NCBI GenBank assembly: GCA_051011595.1
Contig: JBPCTQ010000281.1
Location: 1 to 20,841 of the forward strand
DNA from: JAOUEE01 sp051011595
GTDB lineage: Bacteria > Actinomycetota > Acidimicrobiia > Acidimicrobiales > SHLQ01
Direction: 5' to 3'
DNA: 20,841 nucleotides
In this document: in pieces, positions 1 to 7,775 of the stretch
How positions within the stretch are numbered: position 1 is the stretch's first letter
How the letters are laid out: the number at the start of each line of letters is the position of its first letter
Notes under the pieces: model-generated
The model's input: only the letters and a program-made list of their open reading frames with translations
Database searches by the model: none
Told to the model about the DNA's origin: nothing
Translations under genes and position numbers: made by a program

Positions 1-2
1 TT

Positions 3-1874
3 GTCTCACTGATCGGCATCGTGGTGCTCGCGGTCGCGGGTCTGGCGTTCACCTTCGCGTCGGGGAACGAGCCCCTGCTGGGCCTCGATCTGCAAGGTGG
101 TGTCTCGGTGGTCCTCCAGCCCACCGAGGAGGTCGACGACGACACCCTCGACGAAGCCATCGAGATCATGCGACGACGGGTCGACGCCCTCGGTGTGGCC
201 GAGCCCGAGATCTCTCGGCAGGGCTCCAACATCCTGGTTTCCATTCCGGGCGTCGACGACCAGGAGCGGGCCATCGAACTGGTGGGCCAGACCGCAGAGC
301 TGCGGTTCCGGCCGGTGTTGCAGGACTTCGGTGTGGTGCCGGTGACCGCGGCAGGTCAAGCCACCCTCGAAGCGCTCACCCCGGACACCACCGTGGCGCC
401 TCCCACCACAGAGGCCGGTGGCCCCACCACCACCGGCGACGCCCCCGGCACAACCGCACCGGCATCCACCACCTCCGCCCCGACATCCACCGTCGCCCCC
501 ACCACCACGGCCGGGGGTGGCGACGATGCCGCCGCGCCGCTGCCCGGTGTGCGTCGGGCACCCCTCCGCCAAGCGCAGTCGACGACCACCACCACCCCGA
601 CTACCACCACCGCACCGACGACCACCGCACCGACCACCACCACCGTGGCCCCGGGAGCGAGCACCACGGTGTCGCCGGCCGGCCCGGACCTGCCCACCCC
701 CACGTCGATTCCCGGCGAGATCCCCGAGGTGGTGGCCGATCCCGATGCACCCCTGGGCACGGCCGAACGGTGTCTGGCCGACTTCGCCAGCCGTGAGCTC
801 GACGGCGTCGAGATCCGCTCCGAGCAGGGTTTCGCCGAGGTCAACGAGTTCGGGTTCACCGATCCCGAGAACGACCTGGTGTGCGACACCGTCGTGTTGC
901 CCGAGGAGGCCGACGAGAGCGGCGTGGCACCGGCCCTGCTGTTGAGCCCGACGGCGTTCACCGGCGTGGTGGTCGGCGATGCCGTTGCTCGCCTCGACGT
1001 GGGGAGCTGGTCGGTTCAGGTCGATCTCCGGGGCGGGTCCAACGGAGCCGACTTGTTCGACGAGTTGGCGGTGGAGTGTGTGACCCAGGCGCCGCAGTGT
1101 GCGTCGGGCCGGATCGGCATCACCCTCGACGGGGTGGTCCAGTCGGCCCCCACGGTGCAGGCCACCGAGTTCGGCGGCACGGTCCAGATCACCGGCAACT
1201 TCTCCGAGCGCGAGGCCAAGGACCTGGCGCTGGTGCTGCGGTTCGGCGCCCTTCCGGTCGAGCTCGAGATCCAGAACACCGAGCAGGTGTCGGCCACCAT
1301 CGGCGAGGACTCGCTGAACGCCGGCATCACCGCCGGCATCATCGGGCTCATCGTGGTGGCCCTGTTCATCATTGCGTACTACCGCTGGCTGGGGGTCATC
1401 GCCATGGCCAGCCTGTTGGTCAGCATGGCCCTGTTGTGGACCATCGTGTCGTGGTTGGGTGAGAGCCAGGGCCTGGCTCTCACCCTGGCGGGTGTCACCG
1501 GGCTGATCGTTTCGGTGGGTGTGTCGGTCGACTCCAACATCGTGTACTTCGAACACCTCCGTGAAGACGTTCGTAACGGCCGCACGCCCCGCTCGGCGGT
1601 CGACCGCGCCTTTCCGGTCGCCTTCTCCACCATCTTCTGGGCCGACATCGCGTCGCTCATCGGTGCGGTCGTGTTGTATCTCCTCACCGTGGGCGGGGTG
1701 CGCGGTTTCGCGTTGTTCCTCGGCCTGTCGGTTGTCCTCGACCTGGTGGCCACCTACTTCTTCATGCGGCCGGCGGTGAAGGCGCTGAGCCGATCCAAGT
1801 CCTTCGAGGAGAACCCCGGTCGTTTCGGGATCCCACCCCGAACCGACCTCGACGAGAGTCCGGTGACGGCATGA
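3..1874 (+). CDS. secD: Protein translocase subunit SecD (5' end missing)
   Basis: SecD is the inner-membrane Sec accessory subunit that works with SecF and the proton motive force to pull exported proteins through SecYEG. The frame is already open at base 3, inside the first membrane helix, so the true start lies upstream; the GTG at 21 is internal. Residue numbers count that GTG as 1. The conserved LLGLDLQGG stretch follows the first helix, then the first half of the P1 domain. A low-complexity Thr/Pro/Ala linker fills about residues 113-235. The P1 remainder includes ITLDGVVQSAPTV and the ITGNFSERE block. Five hydrophobic C-terminal helices follow (about 434-588), including the GVSVDSN segment typical of SecD helix 4. 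The stop overlaps the secF start as ATGA at 1871-1874, so the two are probably translationally coupled. The long Thr-rich insert is the oddity; family assignment is secure. Confidence 0.97.
   Translation, partial: VSLIGIVVLAVAGLAFTFASGNEPLLGLDLQGGVSVVLQPTEEVDDDTLDEAIEIMRRRVDALGVAEPEISRQGSNILVSIPGVDDQERAIELVGQTAELRFRPVLQDFGVVPVTAAGQATLEALTPDTTVAPPTTEAGGPTTTGDAPGTTAPASTTSAPTSTVAPTTTAGGGDDAAAPLPGVRRAPLRQAQSTTTTTPTTTTAPTTTAPTTTTVAPGASTTVSPAGPDLPTPTSIPGEIPEVVADPDAPLGTAERCLADFASRELDGVEIRSEQGFAEVNEFGFTDPENDLVCDTVVLPEEADESGVAPALLLSPTAFTGVVVGDAVARLDVGSWSVQVDLRGGSNGADLFDELAVECVTQAPQCASGRIGITLDGVVQSAPTVQATEFGGTVQITGNFSEREAKDLALVLRFGALPVELEIQNTEQVSATIGEDSLNAGITAGIIGLIVVALFIIAYYRWLGVIAMASLLVSMALLWTIVSWLGESQGLALTLAGVTGLIVSVGVSVDSNIVYFEHLREDVRNGRTPRSAVDRAFPVAFSTIFWADIASLIGAVVLYLLTVGGVRGFALFLGLSVVLDLVATYFFMRPAVKALSRSKSFEENPGRFGIPPRTDLDESPVTA
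606..635 (+). repeat. 15-bp tandem repeat in the Thr-rich SecD linker
   Basis: Two near-identical 15-bp units (ACCACCGCACCGACG, with only the last base differing in the second) lie in frame and each encodes Thr-Thr-Ala-Pro-Thr. They sit inside a wider ACC-rich stretch (about 582-665) that encodes runs of threonine. Such repeats can change length by slippage in whole codons without breaking the frame. Confidence 0.8.
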
Positions 1875-2974
1875 GCTTCGTTGGCGATCTCTACTACGGC
1901 AGGACGACGGTCGATTTCCCGAAGCTGTGGCGCAAGACCATCGTGATCTCGGCCGTGCTGGTATTGATCAGTGTGGGTGCCTTGGTCACCCGGGGCCTCA
2001 ACCTCGGCATCGATTTCGAAGGTGGTACCAGCCTCGAGGTGCGGGCCGATGCCGACGTGTCCGACGTTCGCGACGCCATGAGTGGCGCCGGCGCCGAGGA
2101 CGCCCGTATCCAGACCGTGGGCTCCGACACCATTCGTGTTCGTACCAGCGTCGACGACCCGGAGACCGTACGCGGGCTCCGGCTCGCCCTGGCCGACGAG
2201 GTCGGTGTTGCCCCCGAGGACGTGTCTGTCAGCGTGGTGGGTCCCACCTGGGGAGATGAGATCACCGACAAGGCTGTCCGCGCCCTCATCGTGTTCTTCA
2301 TTCTCATCGCCGTCTACATCTCGGTCCGCCTCGAATGGAAGATGGCCGTCGGTGCGCTGGTGGCGGTGGTGCACGACATCGTCATCTCCGTGGGTGTGTA
2401 CGCGTTGTTCCAGTTCGAGGTCACGCCGGCCACGGTGATCGCCTTCCTCACGATCATGGGGTACTCCCTCTACGACACCATGGTCGTCTACGACAAGGTC
2501 CGCGAGATCTCGGGACGCGTCGGCGCGACGGGCCGCTACACCTACACCGAGATGATGAACCTGGGTCTCAACCAGGTGCTGGCCCGAAGCATCAACACCA
2601 CCATCACCTCGGTGATCCCAGTGCTGTCGATGCTCGTCGTGGGTTCGTTCATCCTGGGTGCCGTCACCCTTCAGGAGTTTGGCATCGCCCTACTGGTCGG
2701 GCTCATCGTCGGCGGGTATTCGTCGCTGTTCGTGGCGTCGCTGGTGGTGGCCAAACTCAAAGAACGTGAACCCGGAAACATCCAGCTCCGGGAACGACTG
2801 GAGGCCCGCGGCGAGGGTGGCTCCACGCGTATGGTCACCGCCGAGGACGCCACCGTCGGGGCCGCGCCCAAACGCACGATCCGGGCCACCAGCTCCGGAC
2901 GCGAGACCAGCAGCCGCCCGGCGCCCGGCTCAGGCGCCATTCCCCCTCGCCCGCGGAAGAAGCGCCGACGCTGA
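1871..2974 (+). CDS. secF: Protein translocase subunit SecF
   Basis: SecF is the partner of SecD in the SecDF-YajC complex. The 367-residue protein has one N-terminal membrane helix (about 19-38), a periplasmic P4-like region beginning with GIDFEGGTSLEV, and five C-terminal helices. The signature GYSLYDTMVVYDKVRE is the actinobacterial form of the GYSxxDTxVVxDRxRE motif. The C-terminal tail (about 300-367) is hydrophilic and basic, ending in KKRRR; such tails are common in actinobacterial SecF and are presumably cytoplasmic. The ATG at 1871 overlaps the secD stop (ATGA), which fixes the start and implies co-translation. The secF stop overlaps a possible -35 element for apt. Confidence 0.97.
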   Translation: MSFVGDLYYGRTTVDFPKLWRKTIVISAVLVLISVGALVTRGLNLGIDFEGGTSLEVRADADVSDVRDAMSGAGAEDARIQTVGSDTIRVRTSVDDPETVRGLRLALADEVGVAPEDVSVSVVGPTWGDEITDKAVRALIVFFILIAVYISVRLEWKMAVGALVAVVHDIVISVGVYALFQFEVTPATVIAFLTIMGYSLYDTMVVYDKVREISGRVGATGRYTYTEMMNLGLNQVLARSINTTITSVIPVLSMLVVGSFILGAVTLQEFGIALLVGLIVGGYSSLFVASLVVAKLKEREPGNIQLRERLEARGEGGSTRMVTAEDATVGAAPKRTIRATSSGRETSSRPAPGSGAIPPRPRKKRRR

Positions 2975-3000
2975 CCTCGCTCGGTCGAGGACGGTACCGT
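2971..3000 (+). promoter_or_regulatory. Probable promoter of apt giving a leaderless mRNA
   Basis: A -10-like hexamer TACCGT at 2995-3000 lies exactly 6 nt before the apt ATG at 3007. A partial -35 match, CTGACC at 2971-2976, is 18 bp upstream of it and overlaps the secF stop codon. With this spacing transcription would start at or next to the A of the ATG, giving a leaderless message. This is inferred from sequence only. Confidence 0.55.
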
Positions 3001-3006
3001 GGACCC

Positions 3007-3528
3007 ATGCCCACCGCCGACGACCTGAGAGCGCTCATCCGCGACATCCCCGATTACCCCGAGCCGGGCATCATGTTTCGCGACATCACACCCCTCCTGC
3101 GCTCACCCGGGGCCCTGGCCGCGGTGGTCGACCAGATGGCTGCCCCCTGGAGCGGCATCGACTTGGTGGTGGGGATCGAGTCCCGCGGGTTCATCCTCGG
3201 GGCACCCATGGCCCATCCGTTGGGTGCCGGTTTCGTGCCGGTTCGCAAGCCGGGCAAGTTGCCGTACGACACCATCTCGGTGTCGTACGACCTCGAGTAC
3301 GGCACCGATTCGCTCGAACTGCACACCGACGCCATCGCCGACGGTGAGCGGGTGCTGATCGTCGACGACGTGTTGGCCACCGGCGGCACGGCTGCGGCCA
3401 CCATTCGTCTGCTCGAACAGGCCGGCGCCACGGTGGTGGGCTGTTCGTTCCTGCTCGAGATCGCCCCGTTGTCGGGCCAGGCCGCGCTGGGCGAGATCCC
3501 GGTCGACGTGGTGTTGTCGTACTCATGA
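3007..3528 (+). CDS. apt: Adenine phosphoribosyltransferase
   Basis: Apt converts adenine and PRPP to AMP and pyrophosphate in purine salvage in the cytoplasm. The 173-residue length is normal for the family. The N-terminus carries the expected IRDIPDYPEPGIMFRDITPLL segment (about 8-28). A GIESRGFILG block follows, and then the PRPP-binding loop VLIVDDVLATGGTAAA near residues 117-132. No Shine-Dalgarno sequence precedes the ATG, consistent with the leaderless promoter upstream. apt sits between secF and rel, as in M. tuberculosis and Streptomyces, and ends 19 nt before rel. The two probably share a transcript and so link adenine salvage to nucleotide signalling genetically. Confidence 0.96.
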   Translation: MPTADDLRALIRDIPDYPEPGIMFRDITPLLRSPGALAAVVDQMAAPWSGIDLVVGIESRGFILGAPMAHPLGAGFVPVRKPGKLPYDTISVSYDLEYGTDSLELHTDAIADGERVLIVDDVLATGGTAAATIRLLEQAGATVVGCSFLLEIAPLSGQAALGEIPVDVVLSYS

Positions 3529-3547
3529 GTCCGCGAGCGGTCTGACC

Positions 3548-5764
3548 GTGTCCACCATCAGCCGCGTTCTTCCCTGGCGGCGAAGTGCCGAAGAGCTGTC
3601 GGCCGATCTGCGCGGCCTGCTCGACACCTACCGCACCCATCACCAGTCCGAACCGGTCGATCGCATCTCCCGGGCGTTCCGTATCGCCAATGAGGCCCAC
3701 GAGGGTCAGTTCCGCAAGTCCGGCGAGCCGTACATCCATCACCCGCTGGCGGTGGCCACCATCGTGGCCGAGCAGGGGGGCGACGACGTCACCGTGGCTG
3801 CGGCCCTGGTGCACGATGCGGTCGAGGACACCGCGGTCACCCTCGAGTTGTTGCAGGCCGAACTCGGCGGTGAGGTAGCCGAGATCGTCGACGGAGTCAC
3901 CAAACTCGATCGGGTCAAGTTCGACACCAAGGAGCTGCAGCAGGCCGCCACCATCCGCAAGATGATGGTGGCGGTGGCGAAGGACCTGCGGGTGTTGATC
4001 ATCAAGCTCGCCGATCGTCTGCACAACATGCGCACCATCGCCGCCCTGCCCGAGTTCAAACAGGAACGCACCTCACGCGAGACGGTCGAGATCTATGCCC
4101 CGCTGGCCCACCGTCTGGGAATGGGTGAGGTCCGCCAGCAACTCGAGGATCTCGCCTTCGCGGCCGCGTACCCCAAACGGTACGCGGAGATCGATCACAT
4201 GATCTCGGTCCGCGATCCCGAACGCGACCTGTTCCTCACCCAGGTCATCGGCGACGTGCAGACCCGCTTGGCCGAGCTGGGCATCGGCGCCGACGTAACC
4301 GGCCGTCCGAAACACCTGTACTCGATCTACGAGAAGATGCAGGTCAAGGGCCGCCAATTCGACGAGATATTCGACCTGGTGGGCATTCGGGTCATCGTCG
4401 ACTCGGTCCGGGACTGCTACGCGGCATTGGGTTGTATCCACGCCACGTGGAAGCCGGTGCAGGGGCGGTTCAAGGACTACATCGCCATGCCCAAGTTCAA
4501 CCTCTACCAGTCGTTGCACACCACGGTGGTGGGGCCCCAGGGGCGGCCCGTCGAGGTGCAGATCCGCACCTCCGAGATGCACAACCGGGCCGAATTCGGG
4601 GTGGCCGCCCACTGGGACTACAAGTCGAAGTCGCCCAGCGAAGAGCTGGCCTGGCTCAACCGCATCGCCGAATGGCAACAAGAGACCCAAGATCCTTCGG
4701 CCTTCATGGCCAACCTCAAGGTCGATCTCGAACAAGACGACGAGGTTTTCGTCTTCACCCCCAAGGGTCTGGCCAAGGCGCTGCCCGACGGCGCCACTCC
4801 CGTCGACTTCGCCTACGCCGTCCACACCGAGGTGGGGCACAGTTGCACCGGGGCCCGGGTGAACGGACGATTGGTGCCGCTCGACACCCGCCTGTCGTCG
4901 GGCGACACCGTCGAGATCAGCACGTCGAACGTCGCCCACGCCGGCCCGTCCCTCGACTGGCTCCAGTTCGTGGTCACCCATCGGGCGGCCAACAAGATCA
5001 AGCAGTGGCACAGTCGCGAGCGCCGCGAGGACGCCATCGAACAGGGGCGTGACGAGCTCACCGATGCGCTGCGGGCGGGTGGACTGCCGGTTCACAAGAT
5101 GCTCCAGGGCGAGGTGCTGGCCGAGGTCAGCGATGCCATGAACTATGTCGACCTCGATGCCCTGTTCGCGGCCATCGGCGAATCACATGTGTCGGCCAAG
5201 CAGGTGGTGGGCCGGGTCGATCGTTCCCTTCGGTCCACCTTGCCCGATCGCGACGAGAACCTGCCGGTGTCGATCAGCCGCCGCAAGCGAAAGACGGCCG
5301 AGACCACAGGAGTTCACGTCGAGGGTCTCGACGACGTCATGATCCGGCTGTCGAAATGCTGCACACCCGTGCCGCCCGACCACATCATGGGTTTCGTCAC
5401 CCGGGGCCGGGGCGTCTCGGTTCATCGCACCGATTGCGCCAACGCCCAAGAACTGGCCTCCGGGCACGCCGACCGCCTCATCGACGTCGAGTGGATCGAG
5501 AACCACGCCGGTCAGTTCCTCACGGCCATCGAGATCAAGGCCCTCGACCGGTCGAATCTGCTGGCCGACATCAGCAAGATCCTCAGCGACAACCGCCTCA
5601 ACATCATCGCGGCCGACACCCAGACCGGGAGCGACCGGGTCAGTCGAATGCGGTTCGAGTTGGAGATGGGTGATGTGGGTCACCTGCAACGAGTGCTGTC
5701 GGAGATCCGCGACCTCGACCACGTGTACGACGCCTATCGGGTCATTCCCGGCAAAGGCGCCTGA
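3548..5764 (+). CDS. rel: Bifunctional (p)ppGpp synthetase/hydrolase (Rel)
   Basis: This long RelA/SpoT homologue makes and degrades the alarmone (p)ppGpp in the stringent response; 738 residues is normal. The hydrolase domain looks active: H64/H65, H89-D90, E93-D94 and LADRLHN (D156, N160). The synthetase domain begins near RPKHLYSI (about 253). It carries RFKD at 307-310, the RXKD form typical of bifunctional enzymes; monofunctional RelA has EXDD. A TGS domain (about 397-458), a Cys-rich region beginning CCTPVPP (about 603) and a C-terminal ACT domain (about 655-735) complete the standard order. The GTG at 3548 is the first start after apt; no strong Shine-Dalgarno sequence is visible, so coupling to apt is likely. 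The TGA stop abuts the stop of the convergent gene. Confidence 0.97.
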   Translation: MSTISRVLPWRRSAEELSADLRGLLDTYRTHHQSEPVDRISRAFRIANEAHEGQFRKSGEPYIHHPLAVATIVAEQGGDDVTVAAALVHDAVEDTAVTLELLQAELGGEVAEIVDGVTKLDRVKFDTKELQQAATIRKMMVAVAKDLRVLIIKLADRLHNMRTIAALPEFKQERTSRETVEIYAPLAHRLGMGEVRQQLEDLAFAAAYPKRYAEIDHMISVRDPERDLFLTQVIGDVQTRLAELGIGADVTGRPKHLYSIYEKMQVKGRQFDEIFDLVGIRVIVDSVRDCYAALGCIHATWKPVQGRFKDYIAMPKFNLYQSLHTTVVGPQGRPVEVQIRTSEMHNRAEFGVAAHWDYKSKSPSEELAWLNRIAEWQQETQDPSAFMANLKVDLEQDDEVFVFTPKGLAKALPDGATPVDFAYAVHTEVGHSCTGARVNGRLVPLDTRLSSGDTVEISTSNVAHAGPSLDWLQFVVTHRAANKIKQWHSRERREDAIEQGRDELTDALRAGGLPVHKMLQGEVLAEVSDAMNYVDLDALFAAIGESHVSAKQVVGRVDRSLRSTLPDRDENLPVSISRRKRKTAETTGVHVEGLDDVMIRLSKCCTPVPPDHIMGFVTRGRGVSVHRTDCANAQELASGHADRLIDVEWIENHAGQFLTAIEIKALDRSNLLADISKILSDNRLNIIAADTQTGSDRVSRMRFELEMGDVGHLQRVLSEIRDLDHVYDAYRVIPGKGA

Positions 5765-7081
5765 TCAGCCCAGCTCCCGGGCCACGGCTTCGGTGAGGAC
5801 GGCTCGGCCCTGTTCGTTGGGGTGGGCCGGATCGCTGAAGTGGTCTGGTTCGAGTGCTCCGGTGAGATCGAGTGTCCGGGCCCCGGCGGCCGCAGCAGCC
5901 GCGTGGTACCGCTGAAACAGGCGGTTGTGGCCCTCGCTGCCGTCGGGGTGGAGTTCGGCCATGGCATCGCTCACCGGCATCATCATCACCACGACGTCGA
6001 CTCCCTGGTCCACCAGCTCGGTGGCGGCCGCTTCGAACGACATGGCGGCTTCCTCACACAGCGTCGGGTTTCGGAAGAGCTGGGTGTGGTAGTCGATCTG
6101 ATTCTGCACGGTGGTCCCGGTTCCGCCGTTTCCGAGGTGGAGACCCTGTCCCTCGTCGACGTGGCTGTTGCGGTACCGGTCGAGGAGGGGACTGGTGTAC
6201 GCGGATCGCGGTGTGCCGATCGTTCTCTCGGCGTCGCTCACTCCACCTACCTCGCCGAGGCCGGCGAAGGCGCGGGCTCGATTCCCGGCGAAGGACTCGA
6301 AGAGTGTGAGGCGGCCATCGGTGCAGGGAACCACGGTCGTCCAGGTGGTGACACCCATGACGACGGTGTCGGGCATCACCCCCGCGTCGGCCAGTTCGTC
6401 GAGCCAGGGCCCCGCCATCGAGGGCAGCAGGCCGTCGGTGGCCGCGTTCATCGTGCTCAGCCCGGTTGATTCGGTGAGCGCCAGCGGGTCGACGCCCCGT
6501 TTCACCGACGAGTCACCGACGAGCAGCACGTCGATGGTCGAGCCGGCGTCGAGCAGGCGCCCCACCTCGATGGTGTGGCCGAGATAGTCGTAGTTGAGCC
6601 AGAACCCGCTGGAGAGCCCGAGAATACCCTCGGTGGTTGCGGTCCGGAACCGGTCGATGGCGCCGGTGACCACGCCGCTGGTGGCCAGGATGGTCTCGGC
6701 GGTTGCGCCCTCGCATCGTGGAACCTCGACCACCGCCTGCTGGATCTGCTGGGCCAACTCGGCCGCCTCGTCGGTGAAACCCCAGTCGCCGAGCAGGGCG
6801 GGATCGGCCTCGAACTCGGCGGCGGCGGCTTCGAGGGCCTCAGCCGCGGAGCGGGCGTCGTCGGCCCACCCGGCGCCAGCGGTGCAGGCTGCCGCGCGAG
6901 TGGCGTGGTCGACCGCAGTGGCCAGGTGATCGCGGGCCGCCCCGACCGGTACGGGTTCGAGCAGCGAGGCGTCGATGATGGATGGCTCAGTGCCGGATGG
7001 GTTGCCGCCGTCCGCGGACCCGCATGCCGCGCCCAGGAACAGGACCACCGACAACGAAGCCAGGAGGCGGGCCGAGGGCAT
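5765..7081 (-). CDS. SGNH-hydrolase-like lipoprotein
   Basis: This 438-residue protein is predicted to be exported and lipid-anchored. It has a basic start (MPSAR), a hydrophobic stretch and a lipobox LGAAC with C20 as the lipidated cysteine, then a Gly/Ser-rich spacer. Residues about 45-150 look helical and Ala/Glu-rich. A GDSS motif at 189-192 and DPAHPNEQG at 417-425 (D417, H420) match the catalytic Ser and Asp-x-x-His blocks of SGNH esterases. The overall plan resembles AlgX/AlgJ/DltD-type cell-envelope acyl-transfer proteins, so it may modify a surface polymer; the substrate is unknown. The frame is open upstream to 7153, but the ATG at 7081 puts the signal peptide at the N-terminus and lies 8 nt after a TACTCT hexamer. 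It is divergent from the 7135 gene and convergent with rel. Confidence 0.8.
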   Translation of the reverse strand: MPSARLLASLSVVLFLGAACGSADGGNPSGTEPSIIDASLLEPVPVGAARDHLATAVDHATRAAACTAGAGWADDARSAAEALEAAAAEFEADPALLGDWGFTDEAAELAQQIQQAVVEVPRCEGATAETILATSGVVTGAIDRFRTATTEGILGLSSGFWLNYDYLGHTIEVGRLLDAGSTIDVLLVGDSSVKRGVDPLALTESTGLSTMNAATDGLLPSMAGPWLDELADAGVMPDTVVMGVTTWTTVVPCTDGRLTLFESFAGNRARAFAGLGEVGGVSDAERTIGTPRSAYTSPLLDRYRNSHVDEGQGLHLGNGGTGTTVQNQIDYHTQLFRNPTLCEEAAMSFEAAATELVDQGVDVVVMMMPVSDAMAELHPDGSEGHNRLFQRYHAAAAAAGARTLDLTGALEPDHFSDPAHPNEQGRAVLTEAVARELG

Positions 7082-7089
7082 GGTCGCCC

Positions 7090-7095
7090 AGAGTA
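7090..7095 (-). promoter_or_regulatory. -10-like element of the SGNH lipoprotein gene
   Basis: On the minus strand TACTCT lies 8 nt before the ATG at 7081. The ten bases TACTCTGGGC are shared exactly with the start of the other minus-strand gene at 9125. No clear -35 is visible. The spacing would leave a 5' leader of only a base or two. Confidence 0.5.
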
Positions 7096-7120
7096 CCGTC
7101 GCCCGCGCGTCTGATGGCCC

Positions 7121-7126
7121 TACCCT
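7121..7126 (+). promoter_or_regulatory. -10-like element of the 7135 gene
   Basis: TACCCT lies 8 nt before the ATG at 7135, the same geometry as several other starts here. A second hexamer, TACCGT at 7094-7099, overlaps the opposing promoter and would serve an alternative in-frame ATG at 7114 with a short leader. Which one is used cannot be decided from sequence. Confidence 0.4.
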
Positions 7127-7134
7127 CCAAGGCG

Positions 7135-7770
7135 ATGACGAGCCGGCCGCCACCGTCGAGTGTGAACGGGCGGTACCGTCTGCGGGGCCGGATCGTGGGC
7201 GTCGGATTCGACAGCGGCGATCGGGTGGTGATCGGTCAGTGGGACGACTCGCCGATCGGCCCCTTCGTCGATGTGATGTGGGCCGAACCGGGTGGTCGCC
7301 GCCTGCTGTTCGCGGATGGTCAGCGGTCAGCCGACTTCATCCGTGCCGTGTACCGATTCGACGAGTGTCGTATCGGGCCGATCTCGGCGGCGCGCGACCC
7401 CCGCACTCTGTCGGTGACTGTTGCCGATCGCGCGGTAGCGGTGTCGAGGGGCCGTTCGCTGCCGGTGTTCGGTCCACGACCGAGATGGGTGACCCGGTAC
7501 ATCGAGGGTCCGATCGCCAGTCGCCTGCTCCGTGTCGACACCTACGGCGTCTCTCCGACTGGTGTGCACGAGTGGTACCAGGCCCGTCGGTGGGCACCGC
7601 TTCGGTCGGCCACTGCGACGATCGACGGTGTCTCGTTGGGGGCAATGGCTCCCGTCGACCCTCCTTGCCGGTTCGGGTTCAGCGAAGCACCGCGCCGTCC
7701 GTCGTGGACCGAAGTCCGCCCGTGGTTGTACGACCCCGATGCACACCTGGCGACGGTCGTGGGGGAGTAG
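7135..7770 (+). CDS. Conserved hypothetical protein, probably beta-rich and cytoplasmic
   Basis: I do not recognise this 211-residue protein. It has no signal peptide or membrane helix and reads as alternating beta strands with many Arg, Trp and Gly residues. Distinctive blocks are GRYRLRGRIVGVGFDSGDRV (about 12-31), SPIGPFVDVMWAEPGGRRLL, FIRAVYRFDE and SRLLRVDTYGV. The W and R pattern and the one-domain size resemble single-domain beta-barrel proteins such as the acetoacetate-decarboxylase-like fold, but I cannot confirm that. The ATG at 7135 is chosen because TACCCT lies 8 nt upstream; an in-frame ATG at 7114 would add MALPSKA. The frame shows normal composition for this genome. The gene is divergent from the lipoprotein gene (53 bp between starts) and convergent with the next gene (5 bp between stops). 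Confidence 0.72.
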   Translation: MTSRPPPSSVNGRYRLRGRIVGVGFDSGDRVVIGQWDDSPIGPFVDVMWAEPGGRRLLFADGQRSADFIRAVYRFDECRIGPISAARDPRTLSVTVADRAVAVSRGRSLPVFGPRPRWVTRYIEGPIASRLLRVDTYGVSPTGVHEWYQARRWAPLRSATATIDGVSLGAMAPVDPPCRFGFSEAPRRPSWTEVRPWLYDPDAHLATVVGE

Positions 7771-7775
7771 GACAG

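Noticed and set aside
582..665. ACC-rich repeat considered as a CRISPR-like or regulatory repeat
   Set aside because: Units are short, contiguous and in frame, with no spacers, and encode a Thr-rich linker within SecD.
6..1556. 516-codon open frame on the minus strand opposite secD
   Set aside because: It is a shadow frame produced by strong third-position GC. Its product is low-complexity Gly/His/Arg-rich, while the plus strand encodes clear SecD.
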